A stretch of 64,000 nt of DNA from Sphingobium sp. SCG-1 (GCF_002953135.1 NZ_CP026372.1:4121001-4185000), one strand, 5' to 3'. Counted from the stretch's first letter, positions 8,841 to 17,758 are shown. Notes: a model not told the origin generated them from the sequence alone. Numbers and translations are program-made.

Positions 8841-9848
8841 ATGACCGACATACCCAATACCCAGCCCGACAGCCGCAGCGAAACCGTGATGGAGCGCCCC
8901 GACAGCGAGATCAGCGCGCGTGACGTGTTCGGCGTCGACGTCGACATGATGGTCCCGGCCTTCTCCGAAGCCGACGAGCGCGTGCCCGACACGGACCCCG
9001 CCTATGTGTTCGATCCGGACACGACTCTCGCGATCCTGGCGGGCTTTGCGCACAACCGCCGCGTGATGGTTCAGGGCTATCACGGCACCGGCAAGTCGAC
9101 GCACATCGAACAGGTCGCGGCGCGCCTCAATTGGCCGTGCATCCGCATCAACCTCGACGCGCATATCAGCCGCATCGATCTCGTCGGTCGCGACGCCATC
9201 GTCCTGAAAGAGGGACAGCAAGTCACCGAATTCAAGGAAGGCCTGCTCCCCTGGGCCTTGCAGCGCCCCGTCGCGCTCGTATTCGACGAATATGACGCGG
9301 GCCGCCCGGACGTGATGTTCGTGATTCAGCGCGTCTTGGAAACCGACGGCAAGATGACGCTGCTCGACCAGAATCGCGTGATCCGTCCCTCGCCCTATTT
9401 CCGCCTGTTCGCGACGTCGAACACGGTGGGCCTTGGCGACACGACCGGTCTCTATCACGGCACGCAGCAGATTAACCAGGGCCAGATGGATCGCTGGAAC
9501 ATCGTCGTTACCTTGAACTACCTGCCTGCCGCGACCGAAGCGCAGATCGTCCTCGCCAAGTCCGGCGAGTACGATCACGAAGGCGGTCGCAAGGAAGTCG
9601 AGAATATGATCAAGGTCGCGGACCTCACACGCCAGGGCTTCGTCAACGGCGACATCTCCACCGTCATGTCGCCACGCACTGTGATTAGCTGGGCGCAGAA
9701 CGCGCTCATCTTCAAGAATGTCGGCTTCGCCTTCCGCCTGTCCTTCCTCAACAAATGCGACGAAGCGGAACGCAGCCTGGTCGCCGAATATTACCAGCGC
9801 GTGTTCGGCAAGGACTTGCCCGAAAGCGTGGTGGGCAAGGCAAACTGA
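8841..9848 (+). CDS. cobS: CobS-type AAA+ ATPase, cobaltochelatase small subunit family
   Basis: 335-aa AAA+ ATPase of the CobS/MoxR group. Walker A is GYHGTGKSTHIEQVAARL, Walker B is ALVFDEYDAGRPDVMF, and a sensor-1 Asn follows in FATSNTVGLGD. In aerobic B12 synthesis CobS and the VWA protein CobT power cobalt insertion by CobN. There is no cobN or other cobalamin gene here, so the ATPase/VWA pair may serve another chelatase or remodelling role. It precedes osmC and cobT with short spacing. Confidence 0.93.
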   Translation: MTDIPNTQPDSRSETVMERPDSEISARDVFGVDVDMMVPAFSEADERVPDTDPAYVFDPDTTLAILAGFAHNRRVMVQGYHGTGKSTHIEQVAARLNWPCIRINLDAHISRIDLVGRDAIVLKEGQQVTEFKEGLLPWALQRPVALVFDEYDAGRPDVMFVIQRVLETDGKMTLLDQNRVIRPSPYFRLFATSNTVGLGDTTGLYHGTQQINQGQMDRWNIVVTLNYLPAATEAQIVLAKSGEYDHEGGRKEVENMIKVADLTRQGFVNGDISTVMSPRTVISWAQNALIFKNVGFAFRLSFLNKCDEAERSLVAEYYQRVFGKDLPESVVGKAN

Positions 9849-9852
9849 TCCG

Positions 9853-10272
9853 ATGATAGTTGTCGAGCGGATTGCGCCGGATGGCACTGCGCACCGCGTC
9901 AGCATCGGCGTGCATGAAGTCGTCGCGGACATGACGCCGCCCGCTGGCGAGAACGCCGGGCCGGACCCGCACGACCTGTACGATTCCGCCCTCGGCGCCT
10001 GCAAGGCGCTGACGATGCTCTGGTATGCGCAGCACAACGGCATTCCGCTGGATGATATCCACGTAGGCGTGACCCGGGACGCCAGCGCCGAACGCGCAGG
10101 CACTTACAAGCTGACGACCCGGATCGCCATCAGCGGCAATCTCACCGATGCGCAGCGGGAAAAGCTTCACGATGTCGCCCGCAAATGCCCGATCCACAAA
10201 TTGATGACGGAGGTAACGACGCAAATCGATACCATCTTCATCGACGAACGAACCGGCCGCAGCGAACCATGA
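9853..10272 (+). CDS. OsmC family protein
   Basis: 139-aa OsmC/Ohr-like protein. The two redox cysteines expected for thiol-dependent peroxide reduction are present: Cys50 in LGACKALTM and Cys112 in RKCPIHKLM. It starts 4 bp after the cobS stop and its stop overlaps the cobT ATG (ATGA), so it is embedded in the cobS-cobT operon. Placement there suggests an oxidative-stress link, but its substrate is unknown. Confidence 0.92.
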   Translation: MIVVERIAPDGTAHRVSIGVHEVVADMTPPAGENAGPDPHDLYDSALGACKALTMLWYAQHNGIPLDDIHVGVTRDASAERAGTYKLTTRIAISGNLTDAQREKLHDVARKCPIHKLMTEVTTQIDTIFIDERTGRSEP

Positions 10273-12095
10273 CCGAACGCTCCCCCCTCGATGCTTTCAA
10301 AGCAGTGCTGTCCGGCACGGCGCGCGCAATGGCGCGCGATCCGGAGCTGGAAGTGTCCTTCACAGCCGATGCCCCGCATGTCGCAGGCAAGCAGATCAAG
10401 GTTCCCTCACCCAGCCGCGCGCTTCCTGCGGATCAGGTCGCGCTCGCCCGCGGCTTTGCGGACGGCAACGCGTTGCGCGCACGCCATCACGACATCAAGG
10501 TGCATGCCGTCTCCGCCCCGGCCGAAGCCGTCGCCCGCGCCGTCTACGATGCCGTCGAGCAAGCCCGGATCGAAGCGATCGGATCGCGCCAGATGGCGGG
10601 CGTCCGCGCCAACCTGACGGACGCGCTCGCCATGCGCCTCAAGTCCGATCCCATCGCCCGCGCCAAGGGCCGCGACGAAGTGCCATTAAGCACCGCCGTC
10701 GCCCTGATGGTCCGCGAGCGCCTCACCGGACAGGCGGCCCCGCGCAGCGCCGTCGCGGGCCTCGATTTCGTCCGCGAATGGATCGAGGACAAGGCGGGTT
10801 CGGATCTCGACGCTCTCGGCCTCGCACTGGACGATCAGCGCGCGTTCCAGAAGCTCACTACTTCGCTGCTCGAACATCTCGAACTGATCGAAAGCGACGC
10901 CCCACCCGACGCCAGCGATGACGACGCCGACGATGAAGGCGAAGATCAGGAGCAGGAACAGGACGAGGGCGACGAAGGCGAGGAAAACGCCGGGGACAGC
11001 GACGCCCAGACCGAAGCCCGCTCCGAAGAGAAGGGCGGCGAGAGCGAAGACGGCGACCCCGATTACAGCGACGAATTCGACAGCGACAGCGAAAGCGGCG
11101 CGGACGACATGGGCGAGGAAGGCATGATGCCCGTCCGCCCCAATCGCCCGATGTCCGACCTGCCGCCCGGCTTCGACTATAAGGTCTACAGCACGCGCCA
11201 TGACGAAACGACCGGCGCGGAAGATCTGTGCGATGAGGATGAACTCATTCGCCTGCGCGGCTTCCTCGACCAGCAACTGACGTCGCTGCAGGGGGCCGTG
11301 ACCAAGCTTGCCAATCGCCTGCAACGTCGCCTTATGGCGCAGCAGTCGCGCAGTTGGGACTTCGATCAGGAGGAAGGCATGCTCGACGCCGCCCGCCTCG
11401 CCCGCATCGTTATCGATCCCACGCATTCGCTCTCCTACAAGGTCGAGCGCGACACGGAGTTTCGCGACACCGTCGTCACTCTCCTGATCGACAATAGCGG
11501 CTCGATGCGCGGCCGCCCGATCAGCATCGCCGCGATCAGCGCCGATATCATGGCGCGCACGCTCGAACGTTGCGGCGTCAAGACCGAGATACTGGGCTTC
11601 ACCACCCGCGCCTGGAAGGGGGGACAGAGCCGCGAGGAGTGGCTCGCCGCCGGACGCCCGCCGCTCCCCGGTCGCCTCAACGACTTGCGCCACATCGTCT
11701 ACAAGCGCGCCGACGATCCGTGGCGCCGCGCCCGCAAGAATCTTGGCTTGATGATGCGCGAGGGGTTGCTGAAAGAAAATATCGACGGCGAGGCGTTGCT
11801 CTGGGCGCACAGCCGCCTGCTCGCCCGGCACGAGGAACGCCGCATCCTGATGGTGATCTCCGATGGCGCGCCGGTCGACGATTCGACGCTCTCCGTCAAC
11901 AGCGGCACCTATCTCGAACGGCATCTGCGGCAAGTGATCGACTGGATCGAAAACCGCTCGCCCGTACAACTCGTCGCCATCGGCATCGGCCATGACGTTA
12001 CCCGCTACTACAAACGCGCCGTGACGATCATGGACGCCGAGCAACTAGGCGGCACGATGGTCGAGCAATTGGCAGGCCTGTTCGATGAGGATTAG
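10269..12095 (+). CDS. cobT: CobT-type VWA protein, cobaltochelatase subunit family
   Basis: 608-aa partner of CobS. It has an N-terminal helical region, a long acidic linker (about residues 215-285, rich in D/E) and a C-terminal von Willebrand A domain. The MIDAS motif DNSGSMRG is near residue 408, followed by the Thr/Asp positions in VISDGAPVDD. This is the canonical CobT layout. The start ATG overlaps the osmC stop, and its stop overlaps the start of the next gene by 11 bp. Whether it chelates cobalt here cannot be told, as noted for cobS. Confidence 0.94.
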   Translation: MTERSPLDAFKAVLSGTARAMARDPELEVSFTADAPHVAGKQIKVPSPSRALPADQVALARGFADGNALRARHHDIKVHAVSAPAEAVARAVYDAVEQARIEAIGSRQMAGVRANLTDALAMRLKSDPIARAKGRDEVPLSTAVALMVRERLTGQAAPRSAVAGLDFVREWIEDKAGSDLDALGLALDDQRAFQKLTTSLLEHLELIESDAPPDASDDDADDEGEDQEQEQDEGDEGEENAGDSDAQTEARSEEKGGESEDGDPDYSDEFDSDSESGADDMGEEGMMPVRPNRPMSDLPPGFDYKVYSTRHDETTGAEDLCDEDELIRLRGFLDQQLTSLQGAVTKLANRLQRRLMAQQSRSWDFDQEEGMLDAARLARIVIDPTHSLSYKVERDTEFRDTVVTLLIDNSGSMRGRPISIAAISADIMARTLERCGVKTEILGFTTRAWKGGQSREEWLAAGRPPLPGRLNDLRHIVYKRADDPWRRARKNLGLMMREGLLKENIDGEALLWAHSRLLARHEERRILMVISDGAPVDDSTLSVNSGTYLERHLRQVIDWIENRSPVQLVAIGIGHDVTRYYKRAVTIMDAEQLGGTMVEQLAGLFDED

Positions 12096-12588
12096 TACTT
12101 GCCCGGCCTTCAAAACCCCGTTCGCCCTGAGCCTGTCGAAGGGATCTGCTGAGCCTGCCGAAACACCTTCACTCCGTTCAGGCGAAGGCTTCACTCCCCG
12201 CGGCCTCGCCATGATCGAAGCGCGCCTGCGAGAGGTCGAAGCCACCCTCGCCGCCACGACCGATGCCGACGCCCGCAAGAAAGTTCTGCGCGAAGCCCGC
12301 TACTGGCGCACTCGCCAGGCCACCGCCCAACTCGCGCCCATGCCGCCGCAGGACAGCGTAGCCTTCGGCTCCCGCGTCCGCTTCCGCCTGAACGGCCAGG
12401 ACCGCACCCTCGACCTGGTAGGCGACGACGAAGCCAACCCCGCTGAAAACCGCATAGCCTTCTCCGCCCCCCTGGCCCGCGCCATGATGGAGGCAGGCGT
12501 CGGCGAACTGCTAGACTTCGGCGGCAAGACGGAAGCTGTCGAGGTACTGGAGATCGAGGTGTCGGCGTCGATGTTGGGTGAGTCTTAA
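12085..12588 (+). CDS. GreA/GreB-family protein with a repeat-derived N-terminus
   Basis: 167 aa if started at the ATG overlapping the cobT stop. From about residue 37 the protein matches sphingomonad Gre-like proteins: the FTPRGLAMIEARLREVEATL helix, ARYWRTRQATAQLAPMP, then a C-terminal FKBP-like domain (VAFGSRVRFRLNGQDRTLDLVG, IAFSAPLARAMM). Gre factors act in the RNA polymerase secondary channel. Residues 12-36 (PFALSLSKG and onward) are encoded by the partial repeat at 12118, so the usual N-terminal leader appears replaced. An internal ATG at 12211 gives a 125-aa alternative but discards the conserved TPRGL. Confidence 0.8.
   Translation: MRISTCPAFKTPFALSLSKGSAEPAETPSLRSGEGFTPRGLAMIEARLREVEATLAATTDADARKKVLREARYWRTRQATAQLAPMPPQDSVAFGSRVRFRLNGQDRTLDLVGDDEANPAENRIAFSAPLARAMMEAGVGELLDFGGKTEAVEVLEIEVSASMLGES
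12118..12192. repeat. partial copy of the 99-bp repeat family
   Basis: The left arm (CCGTTCGCCCTGAGCCTGTCG at 12118 onward, then TCTGCTGAGCCTG) matches copies at 6116 and 52922. The mirror-image right arm is missing and is replaced by CTTCACTCCGTTCAGGCGAAGG, another short motif with the look of repeat-family sequence. It sits inside the first codons of the Gre-like gene and is translated in frame there. Confidence 0.75.
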
Positions 12589-12632
12589 AGCGACCAGTTG
12601 CGGAAGTGATTGGCCATCGGCATCATACCCCA

Positions 12633-13067
12633 ATGCGGACGTTGCAGTCAGTCTGGGGTATGTTGCTCATTGCACTTACCGTTTTGGCCCCAACAATATG
12701 GGGGCTGTCTGCTAATGTCATCTCGCGGGAGATGGGGTTGCCACTGGCTTTTGGGGGCTTATTCCTCCTCTTTGATTGGCAATTCGGCATTTGGATGCTC
12801 CCGAGGTTGCTGTCTCTAACGCAAATCGGGAATGAGGAACGGTATGCGGAGCGCATCATGTATTCGTTCCGTTTCTCCGCACCACGCTATGGCGCGGTTC
12901 TATTCCTCATGGTCGCGATGTGGGTCGGTTTCGCGGTCTTCGGGGATGGAGACTGGCAGATTTGGCCGTTGATAATCGGCTTCATAGTTTATGGCATTGG
13001 GATGTTCGTGCAGTCATTTCGCGCCGTTGAAATGGCTGTCGAACAGTCATTGGCGGACTTCCGCTAA
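12633..13067 (+). CDS. small multi-pass membrane protein, unknown function
   Basis: About 144 aa with four likely membrane segments: VWGMLLIALTVLAPTIWGL, LPLAFGGLFLLFDWQFGIWM, YGAVLFLMVAMWVGFAVFG and IWPLIIGFIVYGIGMFV. I do not recognise the family. The ATG at 12633 was preferred, but an in-frame GTG at 12606 with GCGGAA just upstream would add nine residues. It has a lower GC and different codon choice from the genes before it, so it may be a more recent arrival. It follows the Gre-like gene on the same strand. Confidence 0.6.
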   Translation: MRTLQSVWGMLLIALTVLAPTIWGLSANVISREMGLPLAFGGLFLLFDWQFGIWMLPRLLSLTQIGNEERYAERIMYSFRFSAPRYGAVLFLMVAMWVGFAVFGDGDWQIWPLIIGFIVYGIGMFVQSFRAVEMAVEQSLADFR

Positions 13068-13647
13068 GGCAGATTGATACTCTAGTAGCCGACAGTCCGC
13101 AATCCACCCACCCCACACATTCCCCTGTCCTACATCCCCACCCATCCGCTACACCCGCCCGTGCCTCAAGCCTCACGCCCTGCACGCAGTCCATGCCGCA
13201 CCCCTCCAGCCCGAGCCGCTTGCATGCGGCAGGGCCGGACAGCCGGCGGCAGATCGATTGCACACTGCATTGGCAACCAAAGCGGTGGGCACGACGGCAG
13301 GCAGCGCCATGAAGCTGCGCGCGATACTTCAGGCGGGGTGCTTCGGCTGGCCTGAACTTTGTGGTGAACAAGAGGGTGGATCATGCTCAGAGTGTTACAT
13401 CTCCCGCTCTCCGGTTCAGACCGGGACTCTACCTGCCTCCCAGAATTAGATTCCAAACCTGCGGGGCAACGGCAGAATACGGCTGGCATGACTCGCGCCG
13501 CCAAACCGGAAAACCCCTCCACTGGGGGGTGACGTAGCGTGACTTTCGTGACTTTCCGATCCTGCAAAGCCCCTCGACCACCCCCATCGGCGCACCCTGC
13601 AACGCCCAAAGGTTGACCTCTCCCGCCAACCGCATCATGCACGCCGC
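13068..13647. other. 580-bp gap without a recognisable gene
   Basis: The first part is C-rich on the plus strand (runs such as CCACCCACCCCACACATTCC). Open frames on both strands here have protein sequences with no family resemblance and unnatural composition, so I call none. The last 100 bp lead into cysS and should hold its promoter. I found no convincing hairpin terminator or tRNA. Confidence 0.5.
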
Positions 13648-15144
13648 ATGACCGATGCCGCCCCGCCGTCCGCCCCGCTGCGCCTGTTCAACAGCCTCAC
13701 TCGCGCCGCTGAGAACTTCGCGCCGATCACACCCGGCATCGTGCGCGTCTATAGCTGTGGCCCGACCGTCTATAACTACGCCCACCTCGGCAACCTGCGC
13801 GCCTATGTCTTCACCGACACCTTGACGCGCGTGTTGCGGTGGAAAGGCTACGACGTCACTCACGTCATCAACATCACAGATGTCGGCCACCTCACCAGTG
13901 ACGCGGACGCGGGCGATGACAAGATGGAAGCCGCCGCCCGCGCGCAGGCCAAGAGCATCTGGGACATAGCGGCCCATTATACCGAGGCGTTCAAGAGCAA
14001 CATCGCCGCGCTTAACATCGTCGAGCCCAGCCGCTGGTCGGTCGCCACCGACCACATTGCCGAGATGATCGCCTTTGCGACACGGATCGCGCCGGAGCAT
14101 TGCTACGAACTCGACACCGGCCTCTATTTCGACAGCACGACCGTCCCAGACTATGGCGCTTTGGCGGGCGGGCATGACGATGCCGCGCACGCTCGCATCG
14201 ACCCGGTTGCAGGCAAACGCCACGCGTCCGACTTCGCAATCTGGCGCAAGTCCCCGCCCGGTGAGCAGCGCCAGATGGAATGGGACTCCCCTTGGGGCAA
14301 AGGCGCGCCGGGCTGGCACCTGGAATGCTCGGTGATGAGCCTCAAGTACCTTGGCGGAACCGAGCATCAGTTCGACATCCACACCGGCGGCATCGACCAT
14401 CGCGAGATCCACCACCCCAACGAAATCGCCCAGAACCAGGCATTCAACTGCACATCCCACACCGGCGCGAACTGGTGGATGCACAACAACTTCTTGGTAG
14501 ATCGCGGCGGCAAAATGTCGAAGAGCAAGGGCGGCTTCACCACGCTCTTCTCGCTGATCGACCGCGGCGTGCACCCCCTCGCCTATCGCCTGCTGTGCCT
14601 CAGCGCGCACTACCGCAGCGAGTTGGAATTCAGCGGCGAGACATTGGGCGCAGCACTGACGCGGCTCAAGCGGCTGGTGATGGCAATGGAAGGTCTGAAG
14701 GCACGCGCCGAAGACGTGACTTGGCAATCGCCAGACCGCGATTTCCTGCTCTCCAACCTCCACCCGAAGCTCCAGCCCATCGCCGACGCCTTCGATGCGG
14801 CGCTCTCCGACGACCTAATGGTCCCCCGCGCCATCCCGCTGCTGGAAGAAGCCGCCAGCATCAAGAAGGTGCCGGTGGACGAAAAGCTGTGCCTGATCGC
14901 GGGCATGGACATGGCACTCGGCCTCGACCTGCTGAACCTCACGCGCGCAGACCTCCGCCTGACGCCCAAGGACGCAACACTCACGCCGAGCGAAATCGAA
15001 GCCGAACTCGACCGCCGCAAAGCCGCCCGTGCCGACAAGGACTTTGCAACGTCCGACGCGATCCGCGACGCCCTCGCCGCGCAGGGTGTAGAGGTGATGG
15101 ACGGCGATCCGCTGGGCTGGGAATGGAGGCTGAACCTTGACTGA
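13648..15144 (+). CDS. cysS: cysteine--tRNA ligase
   Basis: 498-aa class I aminoacyl-tRNA synthetase. The HIGH-equivalent region is in CGPTVYNYAHLGNLRAYVFTD, with the first Zn-ligand Cys at its start. Further ligands lie in the HLECSVMS and GGIDHREIHHPNE segments, and the KMSKS loop is GGKMSKSKG around residue 290. The C-terminal anticodon-binding part ends with RKAARADKDFATSDAIRDALAAQG, typical of CysRS. Its end overlaps the following dehydrogenase gene by 8 bp. Confidence 0.98.
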   Translation: MTDAAPPSAPLRLFNSLTRAAENFAPITPGIVRVYSCGPTVYNYAHLGNLRAYVFTDTLTRVLRWKGYDVTHVINITDVGHLTSDADAGDDKMEAAARAQAKSIWDIAAHYTEAFKSNIAALNIVEPSRWSVATDHIAEMIAFATRIAPEHCYELDTGLYFDSTTVPDYGALAGGHDDAAHARIDPVAGKRHASDFAIWRKSPPGEQRQMEWDSPWGKGAPGWHLECSVMSLKYLGGTEHQFDIHTGGIDHREIHHPNEIAQNQAFNCTSHTGANWWMHNNFLVDRGGKMSKSKGGFTTLFSLIDRGVHPLAYRLLCLSAHYRSELEFSGETLGAALTRLKRLVMAMEGLKARAEDVTWQSPDRDFLLSNLHPKLQPIADAFDAALSDDLMVPRAIPLLEEAASIKKVPVDEKLCLIAGMDMALGLDLLNLTRADLRLTPKDATLTPSEIEAELDRRKAARADKDFATSDAIRDALAAQGVEVMDGDPLGWEWRLNLD

Positions 15145-16096
15145 CATATCACCTCTTAAAGTCGTCGCTCCTGCGCGAGTACGGGCAATTGTGGAGCCAC
15201 GCCTGCCCGATGGCGTCGATGTTCAATGGTTCTCGGACTCGGCGCAAGCGATCGCCATGGCTCGCGACGCTGAAGTCGCATGGCTCGATCAATTCTCTCT
15301 CTCCGATCGCGTCGAAGCTATTCTTGCGGCGGAGAAACTCAAATGGCTGAGCACGATCATTGCCGGACTCGACGCATTACCTTTGGAGGCGCTGGCTGAG
15401 CGTAAGGTACGCCTCACCAATGGCTCCGGCCTCAATAGCGAGACTGTTGCAGATTATGCGGTAATGGGCGCCCTCACCCTTGCAAAAGGCTTCCCCGACG
15501 TCGTTCGCGCGCAGGACCGTCGCGAATGGCTTGAAGTCGCGCCGGGTCGGTTGGAAATGGACGGTACGAGGGCGCTTATCATCGGGTTCGGCACGATCGG
15601 TCGTATGATCGCTGCACGCCTGACCCCATTTGGTGTGGAGGTGACCGGAGTGCGCCGTACGGCCGATCCGACTTCGGGCATTCTTGGTCCGGACGACTGG
15701 CGGCCGCGTCTGGCGGATTATGACTGGATCGTCCTCGCTGCGCCCGCTACCGGAGATACCCGAGCCGTTCTGAGCGAAGCGGAATTCGCCGCGATGAAAC
15801 CGGGTGCGCGTGTCATCAACATCGCGCGCGGGGATTTGATCGATCAACCTGCATTGATCCGCGCTCTGAACGGTAACCGCATTGCAGGCGCGTTCCTTGA
15901 CGTCACCACACCCGAGCCGCTGCATATCAACGATCCTCTCTGGACCGCTCCTAACTGCATCATCACCATGCATCTTGCAGGCCGCAGCCAGACGACAATG
16001 CTCACCAAGGGAGCCGCCCGTTTCGTTGACAACCTTCATCGCTATACGAAAGAAGAGCCGCTTCTGCACGAAGTCGATCCTGCCAAGGGGTACTGA
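15137..16096 (+). CDS. D-isomer-specific 2-hydroxyacid dehydrogenase
   Basis: 319-aa NAD(P)-dependent oxidoreductase. The Rossmann motif GFGTIGRMIAARL is near residue 150. The C-terminal signature NIARGDLIDQPALIRAL supplies the substrate-binding Arg, TPEPLH the Glu, and ITMHLAGRSQ the catalytic His. The substrate cannot be deduced; glyoxylate/hydroxypyruvate-type reductases are the nearest general class. The start overlaps the end of cysS by 8 bp, so the pair is co-translated. Its base composition is slightly lower in GC than cysS. Confidence 0.92.
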   Translation: MTDISPLKVVAPARVRAIVEPRLPDGVDVQWFSDSAQAIAMARDAEVAWLDQFSLSDRVEAILAAEKLKWLSTIIAGLDALPLEALAERKVRLTNGSGLNSETVADYAVMGALTLAKGFPDVVRAQDRREWLEVAPGRLEMDGTRALIIGFGTIGRMIAARLTPFGVEVTGVRRTADPTSGILGPDDWRPRLADYDWIVLAAPATGDTRAVLSEAEFAAMKPGARVINIARGDLIDQPALIRALNGNRIAGAFLDVTTPEPLHINDPLWTAPNCIITMHLAGRSQTTMLTKGAARFVDNLHRYTKEEPLLHEVDPAKGY

Positions 16097-16227
16097 CGCA
16101 GTATAATTACGTTACGTCTAGCCGTTACGAAAGCAACCGATGCTGTCGCTCCCCCGCCCTTGCCTTTGGCCGCTACCACGCGCATAGGGCGACGCTGGTT
16201 TTATCGTCTTTGGACAGGAGAATTACA

Positions 16228-17601
16228 GTGGCTGCGCAGTGGACGCCCGATAGCTGGCGGACCCGGAAGGGGCTCCAGATGCCCCATTACAACGATGTGG
16301 CCGCCTTGGCTGCAGCGGAGTCGCAGCTCAGCACCTATCCTCCTCTCGTTTTTGCAGGTGAAGCACGCCATCTGAAGGCGGATCTCGCCAAGGTGAGTAC
16401 GGGCGAAGCATTCCTGCTCCAGGGGGGAGATTGCGCCGAGAGCTTTGCCGAGTTCCACCCAAACAACATCCGCGACACCTTCCGCGTGTTGCTCCAGATG
16501 GCAGTGGTGATGACCTTTGCATCCAAGCTGCCAGTGGTGAAGGTCGGCCGCATGGCGGGCCAGTTCGCAAAACCGCGTTCTGCCGATACTGAGACGATCG
16601 GCGGAATAGAACTGCCGAGCTATCGCGGCGACAATATCAATGACATCGCCTTCACCGCGGAAGGTCGCGAGCCTGATCCGCAGCGGATGGTGCGCGCCTA
16701 TAATCAGTCTGCGGCAACGCTGAACCTTCTACGCGCTTTCTCGACCGGCGGTTATGCCAGCCTGGATCGCGTGCACGGCTGGATGCTCGACTTCATGGGC
16801 CGCAGCCCTTGGGCGAAGAAGTTCAGCGAAATGGCCGACCGCATCGGCGAAGCGCTGGACTTCATGAAGGCGTGCGGACTCAGCCCGGACACCGTGCCGC
16901 AACTTGGCGGCACGAGCTTCTACACGAGTCATGAGGCGTTGTTGCTGCCCTATGAGCAGGCGTTGACGCGGCAGGACTCGCTGACGGGTGACTGGTACGA
17001 TACCAGCGCACACATGCTCTGGATCGGCGACCGCACACGCTTTGAAGGCAGCGCGCATGTCGAATATTTGCGCGGGATCGGCAATCCGATCGGCATGAAA
17101 TGCGGCCCGAGTCTTGAGCCGGATGCGCTGCTGCGCCTTCTGGACGTACTGAACCCAGGCCGCGAAGCCGGACGGATCACGCTTATTACCCGTTATGGTC
17201 ACGACAAGATTGAGACGGGTCTGCCCAAGCTGGTGCGCGCGGTTCTGCGCGAGGGGCATCCCGTCATCTGGTCCTGCGACCCGATGCACGGGAACGTCGT
17301 GAAAGCGGCTAATGGCTACAAGACGCGACCTTTCGAGCGCATATTGGCCGAGGTCCGTGGCTTCTTCGCGGTGCATCGCGCCGAGGGTAGCTTCGGCGGC
17401 GGCATACATGCCGAAATGACGGGGCAAAATGTAACGGAGTGCACTGGCGGCGCAATCGCGATCACTGATGAGGGTCTTGCCGACCGCTATCACACGCACT
17501 GCGATCCGCGCCTGAATGCAGCACAAAGTCTGGAACTGGCATTTCTGCTCGCTGAAATGCTTAACGATGAGTTGGCAGAGCGTCGCCGAGTCGCAGCCTG
17601 A
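16228..17601 (+). CDS. class II 3-deoxy-7-phosphoheptulonate (DAHP) synthase
   Basis: 457-aa plant-type DAHP synthase, the entry enzyme of the shikimate pathway (PEP plus erythrose 4-phosphate). Metal ligands are visible: Cys in LLQGGDCAESF, His in SCDPMHGN, Glu in HAEMTGQNVTEC and Asp in CDPRLNAAQ. Class II signatures RMAGQFAKPRSAD and GGTSFYTSHEALLLPYE are also present. I chose the GTG at 16228 because AGGAG lies 8 nt upstream; an in-frame ATG at 16210 lies upstream of that site. Transcription ends at the hairpin at 17734. Confidence 0.96.
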   Translation: MAAQWTPDSWRTRKGLQMPHYNDVAALAAAESQLSTYPPLVFAGEARHLKADLAKVSTGEAFLLQGGDCAESFAEFHPNNIRDTFRVLLQMAVVMTFASKLPVVKVGRMAGQFAKPRSADTETIGGIELPSYRGDNINDIAFTAEGREPDPQRMVRAYNQSAATLNLLRAFSTGGYASLDRVHGWMLDFMGRSPWAKKFSEMADRIGEALDFMKACGLSPDTVPQLGGTSFYTSHEALLLPYEQALTRQDSLTGDWYDTSAHMLWIGDRTRFEGSAHVEYLRGIGNPIGMKCGPSLEPDALLRLLDVLNPGREAGRITLITRYGHDKIETGLPKLVRAVLREGHPVIWSCDPMHGNVVKAANGYKTRPFERILAEVRGFFAVHRAEGSFGGGIHAEMTGQNVTECTGGAIAITDEGLADRYHTHCDPRLNAAQSLELAFLLAEMLNDELAERRRVAA

Positions 17602-17609
17602 GGGTTAAT

Positions 17610-17636
17610 GAGGTGACGCAATATTTGCGTTACCTC
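17610..17636 (+). promoter_or_regulatory. 12-bp stem-loop just after the DAHP synthase stop
   Basis: GAGGTGACGCAA, a TAT loop, then TTGCGTTACCTC. Eleven of twelve positions pair and the last is a G-T wobble. It starts 9 nt after the stop codon. There is no T-tract after it, so it is more likely an RNA 3'-end stabiliser, or a DNA operator, than an intrinsic terminator by itself. The canonical terminator lies 100 bp further on. Confidence 0.6.
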
Positions 17637-17733
17637 GTCATGAAATACCCTGGCCAGTTTTAGTGTTCTAAGTAGGCCGATGAGATATCGGCATTAGCTA
17701 AATACGACTTATTCTTTTGATCGCGTATAATAG

Positions 17734-17758
17734 AAAAGCCCCGAAATTCGGGGCTTTT
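17734..17758. terminator. bidirectional intrinsic terminator
   Basis: AAAAGCCCCGAA, a short T-centred loop, then TTCGGGGCTTTT, which is a near-perfect hairpin. It has T-rich flanks in both directions (CTTTTCC on the plus strand; CTTTTCTATTATA on the minus strand). It would end DAHP synthase transcription from the left and transcription of the small gene at 17784-17864 from the right. Confidence 0.9.

Noticed and set aside
8601..10103. 500-codon open frame on the minus strand
   Set aside because: Antisense to cobS, whose Walker motifs are intact. The frame has no family-like sequence.
10686..12044. 452-codon minus-strand frame with a hydrophobic central run
   Set aside because: The hydrophobic stretch is the antisense of the acidic linker of CobT and only mimics membrane helices.
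13400..13445. TTCAGACC-containing stretch resembling a tRNA T-arm
   Set aside because: No acceptor stem, D-arm or anticodon arm can be formed with the flanks.
13429..14763. 444-codon minus-strand frame across the cysS start
   Set aside because: Antisense to cysS, with no recognisable domain.
17703..17731. TATAAT at 17726 as a plus-strand promoter
   Set aside because: No good -35 element, and transcription would run directly into the terminator at 17734 with nothing to express.
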